The notes under the pieces are model-generated. The model had not been told where the DNA came from. It searched no databases and saw only the letters and a program-made list of their open reading frames with translations. Both the position numbers and the translations under genes were made by a program. From an uncultured Eubacterium sp. (GTDB taxonomy: Bacteria; Bacillota; Clostridia; Lachnospirales; Lachnospiraceae), in the NCBI GenBank assembly GCA_905236735.1, contig CAJOOU010000084.1, forward strand, positions 1 to 26,340: DNA of 26,340 nucleotides. The letters run 5' to 3'. This document shows positions 23,221-26,340 of the stretch, in pieces (positions within the stretch are counted from its first letter, which is position 1; each line of letters starts with the position of its first letter).

Positions 23221-24585
23221 ATGGATTCTAATTTATTTTACGAAACTACACCGGAAATAACAGATCTTGCCAACATTGTCAAAAACACAGACTATATAGA
23301 CAAAGAATTATACACAAAATACAATGTAAACAGAGGTCTTAGAGATTTAAACGGAAAAGGTGTTCTTGTCGGACTTACCGGGATTTCAGAAGTAACAGCA
23401 AAAAAAGAAGTAAACGGAGAGCTCGTCCCTTGTCATGGTGAGCTTTATTACAGAGGATATAATATTGAGGATATAATAAAGGGTATACCTTTGGAATCTC
23501 ATTTCGGTTTCGAGGAATGTACCTATCTTTTGCTGTTCGGAGAGCTTCCAACCAAGGCCGAACTCGATAACTTCACTTCGCTTTTATCCGGATACCGCTC
23601 CCTTCCAACCAGTTTTGTAAGGGATATAATAATGAAGGCACCGAGCAGGGATATGATGAACACCCTTGCAAGAAGCGTACTTACACTTTATTCATACGAC
23701 ACTCACGCAGACGATACCACTATTCCAAATGTACTCCGTCAGTGTCTTGAACTGATAAGTCTCTTTCCCCTGCTTTCCGTATACGGTTATCAGGCTTACA
23801 GACATTTCCATGACGGAAAGAGTCTTTTTATACACAACCCCAGACCGGAGTATTCAACATCGGAAAATATTCTGTCCATATTAAGACCGGACAGCTCATT
23901 TACTCCGCTCGAAGCCAAACTCCTTGATATAGCACTTATTATACATATGGAGCATGGCGGCGGTAACAATTCAACCTTTACAAATCACCTTGTATCATCT
24001 TCGGGCACTGACACCTACTCTGCCATGGCCGCTTCTTTAGGGTCTTTAAAAGGTCCTAAACACGGCGGAGCAAATCTAAAGGTAGTAAGAATGTTTGATG
24101 ATATGATGGAAAAAGTCTCAGACTGGACAAGCGAAGATGAGGTAGGCAGATACCTTGAAGATCTGCTTGAGGGGCGTGCATTTGACAACGCCGGACTCAT
24201 CTACGGTATGGGACATGCCATCTACTCTCTTTCCGACCCGAGAGCAAAGATACTCAGATACTTTACAGAGAAACTCTCAAAAGAAAAAGGTCTCGAGGAT
24301 CAGTTTGCCCTTTATACCCTTGTGGAAAGACTTGCGCCGGAAATTATTGCAGACAAAAGAAAGATGTACAAGGGAGTCAGTGCAAATGTGGACTTTTTCA
24401 GCGGTTTTGCATATCGCATGCTCGGTCTTCCCGAGGAACTCTACACTCCTATTTTCGCCATAGCAAGAGTTGCCGGATGGTCAGCACACCGTATGGAGGA
24501 ACTTACGGGTGGCGGCAAAATAATGCGACCTGCCTATATGAGTATTCATGAGCACAGGGATTTTGTTCCTATGAAAGAAAGATAG
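23221..24585 (+). CDS. gltA: citrate synthase (Si-type fold)
   Basis: Protein of 454 residues that condenses oxaloacetate and acetyl-CoA to citrate, supplying the oxidative branch to 2-oxoglutarate and glutamate. Catalytic residues are visible: His246 in IHMEHGGGNNSTF, His332 in YGMGHAIYSLSDPRA and Asp391 in SANVDFFSGFAY. The KGPKHGGAN loop is at 278-286. The ATG giving MDSNLFYETT was chosen because AGGAAAGGGG precedes it; a GTG seven codons upstream would put that site inside the gene. The long N-terminal region (about 1-75) is typical of clostridial-type enzymes. A 2-methylcitrate synthase role is possible, but the context with pckA favours citrate. Confidence 0.93.
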   Translation: MDSNLFYETTPEITDLANIVKNTDYIDKELYTKYNVNRGLRDLNGKGVLVGLTGISEVTAKKEVNGELVPCHGELYYRGYNIEDIIKGIPLESHFGFEECTYLLLFGELPTKAELDNFTSLLSGYRSLPTSFVRDIIMKAPSRDMMNTLARSVLTLYSYDTHADDTTIPNVLRQCLELISLFPLLSVYGYQAYRHFHDGKSLFIHNPRPEYSTSENILSILRPDSSFTPLEAKLLDIALIIHMEHGGGNNSTFTNHLVSSSGTDTYSAMAASLGSLKGPKHGGANLKVVRMFDDMMEKVSDWTSEDEVGRYLEDLLEGRAFDNAGLIYGMGHAIYSLSDPRAKILRYFTEKLSKEKGLEDQFALYTLVERLAPEIIADKRKMYKGVSANVDFFSGFAYRMLGLPEELYTPIFAIARVAGWSAHRMEELTGGGKIMRPAYMSIHEHRDFVPMKER

Positions 24586-24611
24586 CCTAAGTCCGTATTA
24601 TACAAATTTAA

Positions 24612-24640
24612 TTGCAATTCTGCTTATAATATCTTATAAT
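24612..24640 (+). promoter_or_regulatory. SigA-type promoter of the receiver/CheX-domain pair
   Basis: TTGCAA (24612-24617), a 17-bp spacer and a perfect TATAAT (24635-24640). A second TATAAT at 24625-24630 lacks a suitably spaced -35. The leader would be about 30 nt and carries CGGAGGAG before the ATG. Confidence 0.7.
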
Positions 24641-24677
24641 CAAAATAGTATTTAATTTAACGGAGGAGTAATCAGTT

Positions 24678-25055
24678 ATGACTAAGGAAGAACTTAAGAT
24701 TCTAATTTGCGATGATTCAATTCTCGCAAGAAAATTTATAAAAGATTCCCTCAAAAGACTCGAATGTGAAAATGTCGAAGAAGCAAAAGACGGACAAAGC
24801 AGTATAGACAAATATTCTGAGTTTAAACCTCATATTGTTTTTCTTGATATTATTATGCCTAACAAAAACGGAGTTGAAGTTACGCAGGAAATAATGGATT
24901 CCAATCCTGATGCCACCATAGTTATCATATCTTCCGTAGGTACAAAACAGTTCCTCGAAGATGCGCTCTCTGCGGGGGCAAAGGATTTTATCCAGAAACC
25001 GTTTACGGACGAATCCATTGCAAAGGTTATAGACAAATATATTTCAAACCACTAG
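24678..25055 (+). CDS. CheY-like single-domain response regulator
   Basis: Stand-alone receiver of 125 residues with all catalytic positions: Asp12-Asp13 in CDDSILARKF, phospho-acceptor Asp57 in FLDIIMPNKNG, Ser85-Ser86 in IISSVG and Lys107 in FIQKPF. The SILARKFIKDSL helix and GTKQFLEDALSAGAKDFI resemble chemotaxis-type CheY proteins more closely than the operon-encoded one at 11434-11826 does. It is 10 bp upstream of the CheX-domain gene with its own promoter, so it probably works with that protein. It may be an alternative or the principal motor-binding CheY, or a phosphate sink. Confidence 0.88.
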   Translation: MTKEELKILICDDSILARKFIKDSLKRLECENVEEAKDGQSSIDKYSEFKPHIVFLDIIMPNKNGVEVTQEIMDSNPDATIVIISSVGTKQFLEDALSAGAKDFIQKPFTDESIAKVIDKYISNH

Positions 25056-25065
25056 GGAGGCTGCC

Positions 25066-25956
25066 ATGTATAGTCAGTTTTTCGGTAACTATCTTGTTGA
25101 AAGAGGTGTAATAGACAGATTACAGCTCTTGGAAGTACTCGGCCACAAAAACGACGATGCCATCATACATCCAGGACTTTTGGCCGTTTACAAGGAATAT
25201 CTCTCAGGTCGCGAGGCCAAGGAGATTATGATTAAAGAGTCTCAGACGGGAATGGATTTTTATGAGGTTTCTGCCGAGCAGATGGCTCTCACATCCTCAC
25301 AGATTGAGACCTTAAAAAATCTAAAGGCTCCTTATTATCTGCATATTGCCCAGCATCTAATAGACAAGGGCATCTCGGATATTGACGAAATGGCAGACTG
25401 CCTTTTCGAATACGAATCCCAATTCGAAATTATAGATTTGGATTTAATGAAGGAAATCAACGATAAGGTTGACCTTTTATTAATGGAGTTTGACATGATT
25501 TGTTCTTCTCCTTACAAAGACGAGCTGACAGAATATCTTGTACTGCTCTTTAACAACCTCATCCACTATATAGGCACTGATTTTGAACCGCTATCCATCC
25601 AGCCGTTCCCCCAGTATTTTTCAAAAGTAGGTTCTGTTCAGAAAATTATCGGCGAGCCCAACTTTTTCACAGAGGTGGATATGAGCGAAGAAGCTGCAAT
25701 TATATTTGCAGGACGCTTTGCCGGTGAACAGTTTGAAGAATGTGATGAATATGTGCGCGCCTCTCTTGATGATTTTTTGAATCAGCATAACGGCGTATTT
25801 GTGGTTAACCAGTCCAACCACACTCATAAAGAATATACTCTTGAGCCTCCTTATGAATCTCATAACGAAATACAGTCGCCGGATGGTGAAGCTTACTTTT
25901 TAACTGTCAGCTTCCACTCCTGCGGATATGTTAATTTCTATATTTCAGCCTACTAG
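25066..25956 (+). CDS. CheX-like domain protein, putative chemotaxis phosphatase
   Basis: Soluble protein of 296 residues. The N-terminus (about 4-80, FFGNYLVERGVIDRLQLLEVL) resembles the short helical N-terminal domains of GspE/MshE-type proteins. A helical middle section spans 80-150. The C-terminal part (about 153-296) looks like a CheX/CheC-type domain: the helix YVRASLDDFLNQHNGVFVVN at 229-248 matches the ExxN phosphatase helix, with Asp236 in place of the usual Glu and Asn239 kept. In CheX these residues dephosphorylate CheY-P. It follows the CheY-like gene by 10 bp, with GGGAGGCTGCC before the ATG, so a receiver-phosphatase pair is likely. Whether the Asp variant is active is unknown. 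Confidence 0.65.
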   Translation: MYSQFFGNYLVERGVIDRLQLLEVLGHKNDDAIIHPGLLAVYKEYLSGREAKEIMIKESQTGMDFYEVSAEQMALTSSQIETLKNLKAPYYLHIAQHLIDKGISDIDEMADCLFEYESQFEIIDLDLMKEINDKVDLLLMEFDMICSSPYKDELTEYLVLLFNNLIHYIGTDFEPLSIQPFPQYFSKVGSVQKIIGEPNFFTEVDMSEEAAIIFAGRFAGEQFEECDEYVRASLDDFLNQHNGVFVVNQSNHTHKEYTLEPPYESHNEIQSPDGEAYFLTVSFHSCGYVNFYISAY

Positions 25957-25972
25957 GTTTCACTTGTGAAAC
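25957..25972. repeat. 16-bp palindrome after the CheX-domain gene
   Basis: GTTTCAC-TT-GTGAAAC is a perfect seven-bp inverted repeat with a two-base centre, directly after the stop codon. The loop is too short for a good RNA hairpin, so it may be a protein-binding site or chance. Confidence 0.35.
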
Positions 25973-25985
25973 TCTTACTCCTATA

Positions 25986-26019
25986 AAAAATCTCTCTCCG
26001 TTTTCGGAGAGAGATTTTT
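25986..26019. terminator. bidirectional intrinsic terminator
   Basis: Perfect 15-bp stem AAAAATCTCTCTCCG / CGGAGAGAGATTTTT with a TTTT loop. It has T-runs in both directions and lies between the convergent CheX-domain gene (plus) and threonine synthase gene (minus), so it can end both transcripts. Confidence 0.9.
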
Positions 26020-26028
26020 AGATTTATA

Positions 26029-26340
26029 TTATATTCCGAGAAATTCTTTGACAGCCTTTTCCATATCCGCTGTATCCACAACGGTATTATGTCTTACAGG
26101 AGCCGTTCTTATCTCCTCTATTGCCTTTGGCACCTCAACATTCCCGATTTTCGAGAGCTCATCCACAAGTTCAAAATCGCCTTTTGAATCGTATGCCGGG
26201 TCAATTGCCGTCATTACACTTCTGGTAAACTTAAACGGGCTCGCTGTGGAAGCTATGACAGTCTTGGTATCATCGCCTGTTTCCTTGCGGTATTTTCTGT
26301 ACACTCCTGCCGCAACGGCAGTATGGGTATCTATAATGTA
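26029..26340 (-). CDS. thrC: threonine synthase, C-terminal fragment cut by the window edge
   Basis: The last 103 codons of a minus-strand gene whose 5' part lies beyond the right edge. The reading frame stays open to the last base, beginning YIIDTHTAVAAGVYRKYRK. The DTHTAVAAGV and ASTASPFKFTRSVMTAI segments match the C-terminal part of the PLP enzyme threonine synthase, which converts O-phosphohomoserine to threonine. No start can be given. It converges on the CheX-domain gene and shares its terminator. Confidence 0.88.
   Translation of the reverse strand, partial: YIIDTHTAVAAGVYRKYRKETGDDTKTVIASTASPFKFTRSVMTAIDPAYDSKGDFELVDELSKIGNVEVPKAIEEIRTAPVRHNTVVDTADMEKAVKEFLGI

Overview
The window looks like chromosomal DNA of a flagellated, anaerobic low-GC Firmicute, most likely a member of the Lachnospiraceae (Clostridia). 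The evidence is a CodY regulator at the end of a comM-dprA-topA-codY operon, Firmicute-style AGGAGG ribosome binding sites, SigA-type promoters (TTGACA/TATAAT), a 6S RNA, a DUF1292 protein behind gltX, and ATP-type PEP carboxykinase beside citrate synthase. No tRNA, rRNA, CRISPR array or complete insertion sequence is visible.

Layout. 1-115: a small repeat element with a 15-bp inverted terminal repeat and an internal hairpin, abutting the end of fliE. 111-1463: flgB-flgC-fliE (minus strand) with its own promoter; the flagellar operon continues off the left edge. 1541-7274: comM-dprA-topA-codY (minus), DNA processing and topology genes plus the global nutrient regulator, with a promoter that overlaps the previous operon's terminator, an extra promoter for codY and a strong terminator. 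7231-16154: an eight-gene chemotaxis operon (minus) in the order soluble PAS histidine kinase, response regulator with a degenerate HD-GYP domain, cheR, cheB, cheY, cheA, cheW and a minimal transducer, with a near-consensus promoter and one terminator. 16185-18543: gltX-DUF1292-DUF5662 (minus). 18632-19571: an EamA/DMT exporter (plus), convergent with yihY and a GNAT acetyltransferase (minus, 19594-21034). 21075-21332: a 6S RNA gene (minus) whose -35 box lies in the 3' end of pckA. 21316-23105: pckA (minus), divergent from gltA (plus, to 24585). 24612-26019: a CheY-like receiver and a CheX-domain protein (plus). 26029-26340: the 3' end of threonine synthase (minus), cut by the window edge.

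How it fits together. Motility dominates. The rod genes build the proximal flagellum. The che operon encodes receptor, coupling protein, kinase, response regulator and both adaptation enzymes, plus an additional soluble kinase/response-regulator pair. The CheX-domain protein with its own receiver is a plausible phosphatase-type partner encoded outside the main operon. The pckA/gltA pair sits around oxaloacetate and feeds the oxidative branch of the incomplete TCA cycle, and 6S RNA and CodY are global growth-state regulators. Nothing in the window is clearly a wholly new system. The most unusual items are the degenerate HD-GYP regulator with its cytosolic kinase in the che operon, the CheX-domain composite protein, and the MITE-like repeat at the left edge.
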